Below are positions 24,518 to 32,566 of a stretch of DNA of 64,000 bases, in pieces (position 1 is the first letter of the stretch; each line of letters starts with the position of its first letter). Source of the stretch: Sinohyriopsis cumingii (lineage: Eukaryota > Mollusca > Bivalvia > Unionida > Unionidae); the NCBI GenBank assembly GCA_028554795.2, contig CM068839.1, forward strand, positions 84,527,540 to 84,591,539, written 5' to 3'. Under the pieces are notes generated by a model, which worked only from the letters and a program-made list of their open reading frames with translations, did not search any database and was not told the DNA's origin. Both the position numbers and the translations under genes were made by a program.

Positions 24518-24988
24518 TTAGTCTCTCTGTTTTTTGAATTTCTTCACCGTTTTTTCCTCATTTTCTTCCCTTCTTCTTTTCTTCTCCTGTTTCTTTGCCT
24601 CTTTTAAATAGAACTGTCTTCTTTCTTCCTCTTCTTCCTCTGAAGAATCCCTCTCTTCTTCCGAAGAATCCCTCTCTTCTTTTGAAGAATCCTTCTTTTC
24701 TTCTGACTCCTCTTGTTTCTTTTTTGGGCAATCTGGAGACCAATGTCCTTTTTCTTTACAATAATAACAGGTATCTTGACTTTTGTCTTTTTTAGCCCCT
24801 GTTTTTGTTCTTTTTTGATGGTCTGGACACTCTGAAGACCAATGCCCTTTCTTCTGACAGATATAGCAAGTATCTTGACTTTTATCTCGAAAGGAAGGAG
24901 AGCAGTCCGTCGGCTGGTCTGAAGAGAATTTTCTAATGACCCCTCGCAAAGCTATGACGAAACGTTCCATCTGGGTAGTCTCTTCCAT
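24518..24988 (-). CDS. CCHC zinc-knuckle protein with charged tail
   Basis: 156 residues from ATG 24988, chosen over an upstream GTG frame extension because the TATA box (25043-25052, minus strand) is 55 bp upstream. Two Gag-type zinc knuckles are plain: CYICQKKGHWSSECP and CYYCKEKGHWSPDCP, each C-x2-C-x4-H-x4-C. The C-terminal half is alternating Glu/Ser and Lys/Arg (DSSEEERDSSEEE), ending in a basic NLS-like stretch. Such proteins bind single-stranded nucleic acid. It is transcribed divergently from the polymerase, which may suggest a replication or packaging role, but this is inference. A CCHC protein is not part of the standard Polinton core set. Confidence 0.8.
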   Translation of the reverse strand: MEETTQMERFVIALRGVIRKFSSDQPTDCSPSFRDKSQDTCYICQKKGHWSSECPDHQKRTKTGAKKDKSQDTCYYCKEKGHWSPDCPKKKQEESEEKKDSSKEERDSSEEERDSSEEEEEERRQFYLKEAKKQEKKRRREENEEKTVKKFKKQRD

Positions 24989-25042
24989 CGTTGTGCTCAG
25001 CTTGAGAGTGAAATGAATAGTGAAAGGACAAGACACACACCC

Positions 25043-25052
25043 TTTTTATATA
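25043..25052 (-). promoter_or_regulatory. TATA box of the zinc-knuckle gene
   Basis: GTATATAAAAAGG on the minus strand, 55 bp before the ATG at 24988. It lies less than 20 bp from the polymerase TATA box on the other strand. Confidence 0.7.
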
Positions 25053-25069
25053 CGCTGGTTTGCCAAGAC

Positions 25070-25076
25070 TATAAAT
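25070..25076 (+). promoter_or_regulatory. TATA box of the polymerase gene
   Basis: CTATAAATT, 54 bp upstream of ATG 25124. Together with the minus-strand box it makes a compact bidirectional promoter. Confidence 0.7.
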
Positions 25077-25123
25077 TAGTCTATGGTGTTTAAACTTGAG
25101 TCATTTGACGTTTTGCACTCAAG

Positions 25124-28100
25124 ATGAAACGATCCCATTCATTCGAGAAGAAAGAAGAAGAAGAAAGTAAGAGGCAGAAACGTGATCTATCGCCTCGTAC
25201 CAGGGCTGAAATCTTGGCACAGATTCATGCCAGTGATTTTGAAGAGGACATGAGTAAACCAGAATTTGAAACCTCTAAACCAAGTTCGTCACCCTTAGTC
25301 AACCCTGAAAAATACTATTCCATTCGAGAGACGGAAAAGCGCTCCTCTAGAAAATTTAGAACCACGGCTTACACCTACACGGTGAAGTTTAAAGATTTCA
25401 AGGCCGACGTACCCTTGGAGAAAGCAGAAGGGTTCATCACCGAGATGTGGGATTCTTTGCTCACCGCACTCAAGCGACAATGTCGACCCAAAGAAGACGA
25501 TCGCTTGACACTATCCATAGATCACGACGGTTTGAAATCCCCTGTTTGGATCGAGTTTAGCAGACCTGCAGAACTAACCCCTTCCAAAATCATGGACAAG
25601 ATTCAACACGTACAACAATCTAATGACCAGTTTGACATCACCGATGGTAAAGCCACACTGAAAATGGCCCACGTCTCTCTTCCTCAAGGGACAGGACGCA
25701 AAAAGATGTTATTGGTGAACGAGCTTCGCAGCATTAAGCGTAGTCTTGTCCAAATTCACAATCCTCATGACCAGATGTGTTTAGCCCGTGCCATCGTGGT
25801 GGGACGAACCTATGCCAACAAGAACGACACGACAGAATGGAAAAGAACCTGGGAGAACATTCGAAAATCGAACCGAACCAAACAACGAAACGAAGCAGAA
25901 CTCCTGTTGCAACAAGCTGGCCTGTCCAAAGACACACCCTGTGGCATTCCTGAGATGCAAAAATTGCAAGATGCCCTAGCTCCACGCTACACCTTGAAAG
26001 TACACCCTCAAGAAATGCGCGGGTCTCTGTTGTTTCGAGGCCAAGACTTTAAGGACGGAAAATACATTCATGTTTATCATCACGATGACCATTTCGATAC
26101 CATTACCAGTATCACCGGATTCCTGGGATACAGATATTACTGTGAGAAATGTGACTATGGTTATAATAATCGAGAGCAACACAAGCATTGTGGATGGAAA
26201 TGCCCAGGATGTTTGGCCTCTCCACCCTGTCTGAGTGAAGAACCAGTGCCTTTTTCGACTTGTCTGCGCACGTTTGTCAGCCCTACCTGTTACCAACAAC
26301 ATTTGAAAACACAAGGTTCACAGAAGAAATGTGCTTGTCAACTCCTGAGATTGTGCCCTACGTGTAGACAAGGCATACGTACCAACAATGCCAAGGCACA
26401 CGTATGTCGAGGAAAGAAAAAATGTCACATTTGTCACCACATCGTGGACTTGGAACACGAATGTTACGTGCAAAAATACCAACTCCCACCAGAGAAAGAG
26501 GACGGTCACAAGAAGAAAGGCAATTTCATCTTTTTCGATTTCGAATGCATGCAAGAGACTGGCATTCACATCCCTAATTTCTGCGTGGCTCATCGAGCGT
26601 GCGAGAAGTGCATTCAAGAACCTATCTTCAGTCATTGCCCTCACTGCAGCAAGATTCCTGGAGGACGTGAAAAAATCTTTCGGGGACCAAACACGTTAGC
26701 CGATTTTGCCCAATGGGTCTTAGACCCCATCGACAAGACGTGGAGCCAAGAGGACATCGAACGTTACGGAGATTGTCATCGTCATGCCACGGTGATGGCT
26801 CACAATTTCTCCGGATACGATGGACAGTTTCTTTTGAGGTACTATACGGAACATGGCACCGAACGTCCTAAAGTGATTTTGAACGGAGCCAAAATCATTT
26901 TCATGCAAGTGGGACAAGTACAGTTTAAGGATTCGATGAGTTACTTGGCCATGCCTTTGAGCCGAATGCCTAAAACGTTTGGAATGACAGAAATGGCTAA
27001 AGCGTACTTTCCACACTTTTTCAATACGGAAGCCAATCAACATGCTGTTCTACCCCATTTGCCTGAGGCTCACTATTACGACCCCGACAACATGGGTACC
27101 GAACAACGAGAAGCTTTCTACGCTTGGTACCAAGCTCACGCCTCGGACCCTTTCGACTTTCAGGAAGAAATGTTAAAGTATTGTCGTTCCGACGTGGACA
27201 TTTTACGGCGTTGCTGTGGAAAATTTCGAGAACTGTTCATGGAACACGGAGGGGTCGATCCTTTGAAAGAAGCTTGCACCATTGCCAAAGCGTGTTCCTT
27301 AGTGTACCGCCAACGATTCATGCCTGAAAACACCGTGGCTGTCATCAGTCCTCAAACGACCCACTATGTCAAGCGTCAATACTCGGTCAAAGCCCTACGT
27401 TGGTTACATTACTTGTGCGACAAGGAAGACAAATGGATTCAGCATGCCCGCAACGGAGGAGGCGAAAAGACCATCGGAACGTATTCGGTCGATGGCTGGG
27501 ACTTAGAAAACCCCAAGATCGTGTACGAGTTTAACGGTTGCTTATTTCACGGATGTCCCGTCTGTTACCCTGACCGTGGCACTAAAAATCAGTTTTTGCA
27601 ACGAACCATGGAAGACTTGTACCAGGACACTTGTCAGCGACGCCTAAAGTTAGAACAGCAAGGATACCAAGTGGTGGAAATGTGGGAACACGAGTACGAT
27701 CACCGTATGAAAACCGATCCCGAGTTTAAACGCCTCGTGGAAAGTTACCAGTTCATGGACCCGCTGAACCCGAGGGATAGTTTGTACGGAGGAAGGACCA
27801 ATGCCACCTGTTTGCTGTACCAAGCCGACGAAGAGAAAGGAGAAGAAATCAAATACTTGGACGTGTGTTCGCTGTATCCCTACGTGTGCAAATATTGTCG
27901 CTTTCCTGTAGGGCACCCGCAATTGTTCACGGAACACATCGACCTGAAAAACATTCGACAATACGAAGGCTTGATCAAGTGTAAAGTTTTGCCTCCCACG
28001 AACCTATACCATCCCGTCTTACCTCACCATTGTCAAGGCAAACTGATGTTTCCCTTGTGCCGTACTTGTGCCGAAACGTGCAACCAGGACCAACATTGCC

Positions 28101-29188
28101 ATCACAGCCAGGAAGAACGTGCCTTGACGGGAACCTGGGTCAGCGTGGAATTGTTCAAAGCTCTGGACATGGGATACCAACTGTTAGAAGTGTACGAAAT
28201 TTGCCACTTTCCCAAGACACAACAGTACCACAAGGGTGACCCTACTCAGAAAGGCATTTTCGCCGACTACGTGGATGCCTTTTTGAAACTGAAACAAGAA
28301 GCCAGCGGCTATCCTTCCTGGTGTCACACTCCCGAAGACCAAATACAATTCAAAGAGAAATACTACGCACAAGAAGGCATCTCTTTAGACCACATCGAAG
28401 AAAACGAAGGTAGGCGATCGTTTGCCAAAGTGATGTTAAATTGCTTGTGGGGTAAAATGGCACAACGACCGTGTTTACCCAAGACGGAATATTTGACAGA
28501 ACCTTCCCGCTACTTCCAGATGATTCACGACAAAACCAAATACATGAAACACGTGGACGTCGTTCGAGAGGATTTGATCTTGGTCAATTGCGAAGAAGAT
28601 CTGGACTTTGTACAAGACGACTCTTTTGGAAATGTCATCATTGCGGCTTACGTGACAGCTCATGCTCGCTTAAAATTGTACGAAGCTTTAGAACTGTTAG
28701 AAGAACGCGTCCTGTACTTTGACACGGACAGTTGCATTTACATCCATCACCCGATTCAACAGCACCCTGACATCGAAGGAGACCGTTTAGGAGCCTGGAC
28801 AGACGAGCATCCCGACGACAAGATTCTAAGTTTCGTCAGTGGCGGTCCCAAAAATTACGGCTACGAATACCGGGACAAACAAGGAGAAGTGCACACGACG
28901 TGCAAAGTGAAAGGACTGACTCTGAATCATCGTACCAGTCGAGTGGTCAACTTTGGGGTATTGAAAGAAGCCTTGCAATCGGGAGAGGATGGAAACTTTA
29001 AAGTGACCACCTATCAACCGAACAAGATTGTACGTTTACCCACTCACCACATCGTCAGTCGACCCTTGGAAAAAGTCTATCAAATTGTATACCAGAAGCG
29101 AGTGCGACTTCCCAATCACTTCACCTTACCGTACGGTCACGTCGGTATTGGTCTGTATATGAAAAGGAACCCTAGGCAAGATCGATAG
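25124..29188 (+). CDS. POLB: Protein-primed family B DNA polymerase
   Basis: 1354 residues, full length for Polinton pPolB, which copies the linear element from a terminal protein primer. A basic NLS-like N-terminus is followed by a Cys/His-rich region at 340-447. The proofreading exonuclease motifs are intact: ExoI FFDFECM (D472, E474), ExoII NFSGYDGQF (D566), ExoIII YCRSDVDIL (D690). The polymerase motifs are intact: A (LDVCSLYP, D913), B (KVMLNCLWGK, K1102) and C (YFDTDSC, D1200, D1202). The start follows a TATA box by 54 bp. The only AATAAA downstream is at 29611, past a broken small frame. I see no break in the frame, so it could be functional. Confidence 0.97.
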   Translation: MKRSHSFEKKEEEESKRQKRDLSPRTRAEILAQIHASDFEEDMSKPEFETSKPSSSPLVNPEKYYSIRETEKRSSRKFRTTAYTYTVKFKDFKADVPLEKAEGFITEMWDSLLTALKRQCRPKEDDRLTLSIDHDGLKSPVWIEFSRPAELTPSKIMDKIQHVQQSNDQFDITDGKATLKMAHVSLPQGTGRKKMLLVNELRSIKRSLVQIHNPHDQMCLARAIVVGRTYANKNDTTEWKRTWENIRKSNRTKQRNEAELLLQQAGLSKDTPCGIPEMQKLQDALAPRYTLKVHPQEMRGSLLFRGQDFKDGKYIHVYHHDDHFDTITSITGFLGYRYYCEKCDYGYNNREQHKHCGWKCPGCLASPPCLSEEPVPFSTCLRTFVSPTCYQQHLKTQGSQKKCACQLLRLCPTCRQGIRTNNAKAHVCRGKKKCHICHHIVDLEHECYVQKYQLPPEKEDGHKKKGNFIFFDFECMQETGIHIPNFCVAHRACEKCIQEPIFSHCPHCSKIPGGREKIFRGPNTLADFAQWVLDPIDKTWSQEDIERYGDCHRHATVMAHNFSGYDGQFLLRYYTEHGTERPKVILNGAKIIFMQVGQVQFKDSMSYLAMPLSRMPKTFGMTEMAKAYFPHFFNTEANQHAVLPHLPEAHYYDPDNMGTEQREAFYAWYQAHASDPFDFQEEMLKYCRSDVDILRRCCGKFRELFMEHGGVDPLKEACTIAKACSLVYRQRFMPENTVAVISPQTTHYVKRQYSVKALRWLHYLCDKEDKWIQHARNGGGEKTIGTYSVDGWDLENPKIVYEFNGCLFHGCPVCYPDRGTKNQFLQRTMEDLYQDTCQRRLKLEQQGYQVVEMWEHEYDHRMKTDPEFKRLVESYQFMDPLNPRDSLYGGRTNATCLLYQADEEKGEEIKYLDVCSLYPYVCKYCRFPVGHPQLFTEHIDLKNIRQYEGLIKCKVLPPTNLYHPVLPHHCQGKLMFPLCRTCAETCNQDQHCHHSQEERALTGTWVSVELFKALDMGYQLLEVYEICHFPKTQQYHKGDPTQKGIFADYVDAFLKLKQEASGYPSWCHTPEDQIQFKEKYYAQEGISLDHIEENEGRRSFAKVMLNCLWGKMAQRPCLPKTEYLTEPSRYFQMIHDKTKYMKHVDVVREDLILVNCEEDLDFVQDDSFGNVIIAAYVTAHARLKLYEALELLEERVLYFDTDSCIYIHHPIQQHPDIEGDRLGAWTDEHPDDKILSFVSGGPKNYGYEYRDKQGEVHTTCKVKGLTLNHRTSRVVNFGVLKEALQSGEDGNFKVTTYQPNKIVRLPTHHIVSRPLEKVYQIVYQKRVRLPNHFTLPYGHVGIGLYMKRNPRQDR

Positions 29189-29215
29189 TTCATTGTTCAT
29201 TGAAGTAACTTACCA

Positions 29216-29462
29216 TGTCGTTGACGAAGAAGAAACCAGATTGGTTAGGAGTCAAATGTTGGACATCACTGAGACCAGGGTTTTGAGGCTTGGACACAAG
29301 AGGTGACCCAGTATGCACGAGAGTTATTCAAGGAAAAAAGTTACTTTTCAACCTGTGTTAGTGACGGTGCCAGAAGAACCCGTCACCCAGGACAGGACTG
29401 TCGTGGACAGGCCTGAAAGACCCTTTCGGGAGGACACTTGTGTGACCTTACCCCTACTATAG
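29216..29462 (+). pseudogene. Broken small gene between polymerase and ATPase
   Basis: A short frame starts with ATG at 29216 and stops at about 29287. In another frame an ATG at 29313 opens 49 residues to the TAG at 29460-29462, with coding-like codon use (RKKVTFQPVLVTVPEEPV). The two pieces may be one gene split by a frameshift, or only the second may be real. The sequence shows no family motif and no catalytic His/Cys pattern of the Ulp1-like protease that some Polintons encode. Confidence 0.35.
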
Positions 29463-29610
29463 AACTGGTTAGAACTTTACCCAAAACATGTTGTACAGAC
29501 ACTTGTGTTTATTCCACGTTCATGGTTATCATGTGCCTTTTATTCTTGTACTTAAGCCTTTGGCTTTTATGCATTTTTGTCTTTCGTATTCATGTTTGAA
29601 AAAAACATTC

Positions 29611-29616
29611 AATAAA
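29611..29616 (+). terminator. AATAAA polyadenylation signal
   Basis: AATAAA after the polymerase and the broken frame, just upstream of the ATPase promoter. It is a conventional signal, unlike the histone-type ends of the accessory genes. Confidence 0.6.
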
Positions 29617-29631
29617 CGTGTTCTGAAAAAG

Positions 29632-29638
29632 TATATAA
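29632..29638 (+). promoter_or_regulatory. TATA box of the ATPase gene
   Basis: GTATATAAAC, 55 bp upstream of the ATG at 29687. Confidence 0.7.
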
Positions 29639-29686
29639 ACTCTTGTCTTGTTTGTTTTTCGTGTCACAAGTGACATTTGTCACACC

Positions 29687-30430
29687 ATGGCTACCTCTGC
29701 TGTCTCTGCTCCCTCTTCCTCTACTGTCAAAGTCATCGACGAACACTTAGATCGTGCCAGTTGGGAGGCTTTGTATCTTCGCCATCCCTTTAACATGCTC
29801 ATTGCTGGACCTAGCGGTTCAGGCAAAACCGAATTCGTCAAACGTTTGATCGAACATAAACATCATTTGATCGATCGACCCCCTCAACGAATCGTGTGGT
29901 GTTACAAAGAGTGGCAATCGGCGTACAGCCTCTTGCGAGAAAGTCAAGGCGATTCCATCGTGTTTGTGGAAGGCATTCCTAAAGAAGACGATGGCATCGT
30001 CTCTGACTCCCGTCTAACCCATTTGGTCATTTTCGACGACATGTTAGGAGAAGACGAAGAAGAAATTAAACTGTGGTTCACGCGCAAAGGGCATCACCGT
30101 AATGCCAGTGTCGTTTACATCACCCAAAATTTGTTTCAACAAAGTAAAGCCCATCGCACTATCAGTCTCAATGCGCATTACGTGGTCTTGTTTAAAAGCC
30201 CTCGAGATAAATCGCAAGTGCAAGTCTTAGCCAAACAGTTAGGAACGCCTTGGTTGACTCAGGCGTACGACGATGCCACTCAAACTCCACACGCCTATTT
30301 ACTCGTCGATTTGAAACCTACGACTCCCGAGGATTTGCGATTTCGTACCCACTTGTTTCACCACTGGTGCCAAGACGGAGGGCCTGTCCTGTACACGTCT
30401 CCGTCCTCGACTTCATTTCACTCCCCATAA
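29687..30430 (+). CDS. ATP: A32/FtsK-HerA-type genome packaging ATPase
   Basis: 247 residues from ATG 29687; the frame is open upstream but the TATA box and Kozak-like ACCATGG favour this start. Walker A GPSGSGKT is at 41-48 and Walker B HLVIFDD at about 112-118. A downstream VYITQN segment (143-148) resembles the sensor motif of this family. In Polintons and adintoviruses this ATPase is thought to pump the genome into capsids. The gene opens the plus-strand morphogenesis block and its stop is 7 bp from the next TATA box. Confidence 0.95.
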   Translation: MATSAVSAPSSSTVKVIDEHLDRASWEALYLRHPFNMLIAGPSGSGKTEFVKRLIEHKHHLIDRPPQRIVWCYKEWQSAYSLLRESQGDSIVFVEGIPKEDDGIVSDSRLTHLVIFDDMLGEDEEEIKLWFTRKGHHRNASVVYITQNLFQQSKAHRTISLNAHYVVLFKSPRDKSQVQVLAKQLGTPWLTQAYDDATQTPHAYLLVDLKPTTPEDLRFRTHLFHHWCQDGGPVLYTSPSSTSFHSP

Positions 30431-30436
30431 AAAATC

Positions 30437-30443
30437 TATAAAA
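30437..30443 (+). promoter_or_regulatory. TATA box after the ATPase gene
   Basis: CTATAAAAACC, 48 bp upstream of ATG 30485. Confidence 0.7.
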
Positions 30444-30484
30444 ACCTCAGACCCTTTTTCGTCTGTCTCACTCTCAGTGCGAAC

Positions 30485-31405
30485 ATGACGTCCCTTCAGT
30501 CGCATCTTCCCGTCAAATTGATTCGTGCCTTGTATGGCATCAGTCGAGAAAAAGATCCACAAACACGAGCTCGTGTCTTAGAAGCTAGTCTCAAAGAAGT
30601 CTTACGATGGTTCACGGTGACAGCACGTCAATTACTCCAAGGAATCATTCAGATTCCTCATCAAACCAAACGCTTTTTCGATCGAAACAAAGTCGCTTTG
30701 GTCCAACTGGCCGATCCCCGCATCGACACTCAAACCAAAAAACAAATCATTTTGAAACCTGGAGGGAGCGGTACTCTAGGAGGGGTCATCATTCGCTCAC
30801 TCTTAAGATGGGATCCTAATGCCCCCAAAGTTATCCCCAAGACAAAAGTCCAACGAAGCCCCAAGAAGAAAAAGACCAGGTCCCCAAGGAGAACTTCTCC
30901 AGTGGCAGGACCCTCCTCTGACCAGACACCACCACCACCCCGGAAAAAGAAAAGAAGCCCCCAGAAAAAGAAAAGTCCACAGAAAACTAGTCGCAAGAGA
31001 GGCACTTCGGCCAGGACGCAACCTTACACTCGCAAACCACGACCTGCCACGGCGGTGACTGCGTCTCCAGCAGCTTCACGTTTGTCCACTTCTCCGTTAA
31101 TGACACCCAGAACTGAAGAGTACTTGGAGACGTTGATCACACCAAGAACTTCTCCGTTGATGACCCCCAAAAGAACTTCCCCAGTGGCAGGACCTTCCAA
31201 TTTAGTGGCAGTGGCTGCTGCTCACAAAGTACCTTCTCCCAAAATCAAAGTTCAAGAAAGATCGGGCATGTTACAAAGTTTGCTGGATTTGTCCAAGCAA
31301 GAACTGGCTCGATTTAGTCCGTTACGTACCCCTGCACGACGTGTCATGCCTGTCCTCAAACTAATACGACGTAAAGACAATCAGTGGCGACGCGTTCCAG
31401 TATAA
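30485..31405 (+). CDS. Basic core-like protein with Lys/Pro-rich tail
   Basis: 306 residues. Residues 1-105 form a compact domain (LLQGIIQIPHQTK, ILKPGGSGTLGGVI) that aligns with the whole of the next protein, suggesting duplication. Residues 110-190 are a highly basic, Pro- and Ser-rich linker (SPKKKKTRSPRR, RKKKRSPQKKKSPQK) containing repeated RTSPVAGPS units, with TSPLMTPR-type units beyond it to about 238. The tail is basic. It looks like a DNA-condensing virion core protein; the function is inferred from composition and position. The stop codon TAA lies within the TATA box of the next gene. Confidence 0.75.
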   Translation: MTSLQSHLPVKLIRALYGISREKDPQTRARVLEASLKEVLRWFTVTARQLLQGIIQIPHQTKRFFDRNKVALVQLADPRIDTQTKKQIILKPGGSGTLGGVIIRSLLRWDPNAPKVIPKTKVQRSPKKKKTRSPRRTSPVAGPSSDQTPPPPRKKKRSPQKKKSPQKTSRKRGTSARTQPYTRKPRPATAVTASPAASRLSTSPLMTPRTEEYLETLITPRTSPLMTPKRTSPVAGPSNLVAVAAAHKVPSPKIKVQERSGMLQSLLDLSKQELARFSPLRTPARRVMPVLKLIRRKDNQWRRVPV

Positions 31406-31407
31406 AA
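31401..31407 (+). promoter_or_regulatory. TATA box overlapping the previous stop codon
   Basis: TATAAAAAAG; the TAA at 31403-31405 is the stop of the upstream gene. It is 64 bp before ATG 31465. Confidence 0.65.
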
Positions 31408-31464
31408 AAGGCCTGTGACCAAGTCGGGTATCAGTGTTTTTTTGGTGCTCCTGAAGACTCAAAG

Positions 31465-31851
31465 ATGTCACCCTCCAGAAAACCCCAAGGAAAGAAAAGG
31501 AAAGGACTGCCACCACGTTTAGCCAAACATGGGGACATGTTATCTGTCCTGTCCAAAGCTTCTCCACCCCTACGAAAAAAACTCATTCAAACAGCCTCCA
31601 AAGAGGTCATCGATACCGTGTGCGAATGTTGTTTGAACGTTTTGAAAGGCACGATCCCTTTGTCCAAACACCAGAAACAATGTTTAGGCAAACATCGTCA
31701 CGTTCTTCGCCAAATGGTTCAAAAGAAAATTCCCATTCGTCAAAAAAAGAAGATGTTAGTGCAACGTGGAGGTATTTTACCTCTCTTGTTAGGCCCCATA
31801 CTGAAAGGAGTCTTGGGAACCATGTTGGGAGGACTGGTGGGAGCAAGATAA
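31465..31851 (+). CDS. Small basic Polinton core-like protein, hydrophobic C-terminus
   Basis: 128 residues from ATG 31465; an open extension to 31384 is rejected because the TATA box lies inside it. The pattern is a basic N-terminus, a Cys pair (CECC), the block LKGTIPLSKHQK, KKKMLVQRGG, then a hydrophobic Gly/Leu tail (LPLLLGPILKGVLG). I recognise this arrangement as a protein repeated across Polinton/adintovirus-type elements; its role is usually taken to be a minor virion or core protein. It resembles the N-terminal domain of the upstream protein. Confidence 0.8.
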   Translation: MSPSRKPQGKKRKGLPPRLAKHGDMLSVLSKASPPLRKKLIQTASKEVIDTVCECCLNVLKGTIPLSKHQKQCLGKHRHVLRQMVQKKIPIRQKKKMLVQRGGILPLLLGPILKGVLGTMLGGLVGAR

Positions 31852-31853
31852 AA
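31847..31853 (+). promoter_or_regulatory. TATA-like box overlapping a stop codon
   Basis: GATAAAAAGG; the upstream gene's TAA is at 31849-31851. It is 53 bp before ATG 31900. It shares the AAAAAGGCCT context with the box at 31401. Confidence 0.6.
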
Positions 31854-31899
31854 AGGCCTCGGAAGTTCCAAGATCTCAGAATCGACCCCTGACAACCCC

Positions 31900-32544
31900 A
31901 TGGAAGGACGAAAACTAGCTTTAGTACCTTACAAACGATGGATGGAATACCATCGGTGGCAAGAACAACACACCCCGCATTTACCTCCCAATCCCCATTT
32001 GAGCGAGATGTCCCAGTTACAACACGAACTGCAGTCCTTGATGGATCGCCAAGATTTGTCCGAAACAGAAAAATCGCAAAAGTACGGTCAACTCTTGCAA
32101 CGACTGCAACTCTTTCACCAGAAAGCTTTAGACGAAACAGCTCTACCCACTCTGAAAGATTTTAAGACCTTGATGAAAAGTCCAGCACCATCACCAGTAC
32201 CAGTACCAGTACCAGTACCACCAGTACCCGTGACCAAGACAGAAAAAGGAGAAGAAGAGGAAGGGTTTCAAACTCCACCAGAAAAAGTACGCAAGTTAAC
32301 AACACCACCTACCTCCAGAATTGGATGGATTAAAAAGATGATGGCCACCCCTTCTTCCTCACAAGAGAAAAAGAAAGTGAAGACAGAAGTGAAGACAGAA
32401 GTGAAACAAGAACCGATATCCCCCGCTCAGACATCCTTCTCCTCTTCGACACCTATTGCTGGCCGCACACGCAAAGCATTGCAATCCAAGAAAATACCCC
32501 AAGAGAAAAAGAGTAGCATCCTCCAAGAGTGGGTGTCTTATTAA
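31900..32544 (+). CDS. Conserved Polinton protein of unknown role
   Basis: 214 residues. The N-terminus (KLALVPYKRW) and a helical segment (residues about 35-75, LMDRQDLSETEKSQKYGQLL) match a pattern I recall from Polinton-like elements in other animals. The rest is low complexity: a PVPVPV run near 95-105, Glu/Lys stretches, KTEVKTEVK repeats and a basic Ser-rich tail. The gene sits between the core-like gene and the integrase, with a 22-bp gap to the latter. The role is unknown; a scaffold or virion component is possible. Confidence 0.7.
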   Translation: MEGRKLALVPYKRWMEYHRWQEQHTPHLPPNPHLSEMSQLQHELQSLMDRQDLSETEKSQKYGQLLQRLQLFHQKALDETALPTLKDFKTLMKSPAPSPVPVPVPVPPVPVTKTEKGEEEEGFQTPPEKVRKLTTPPTSRIGWIKKMMATPSSSQEKKKVKTEVKTEVKQEPISPAQTSFSSSTPIAGRTRKALQSKKIPQEKKSSILQEWVSY

Positions 32545-32566
32545 CACACCAACTAACACAAAAAAA

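Noticed and set aside
25734..28372. Several minus-strand ORFs of 60-112 codons opposite the polymerase
   Set aside because: Shadow frames of a well-supported gene, no motifs.
32456..32566. N-terminal extension of the integrase
   Set aside because: No ATG in the extension and it overlaps the previous gene; ATG 32567 gives a full-length integrase.
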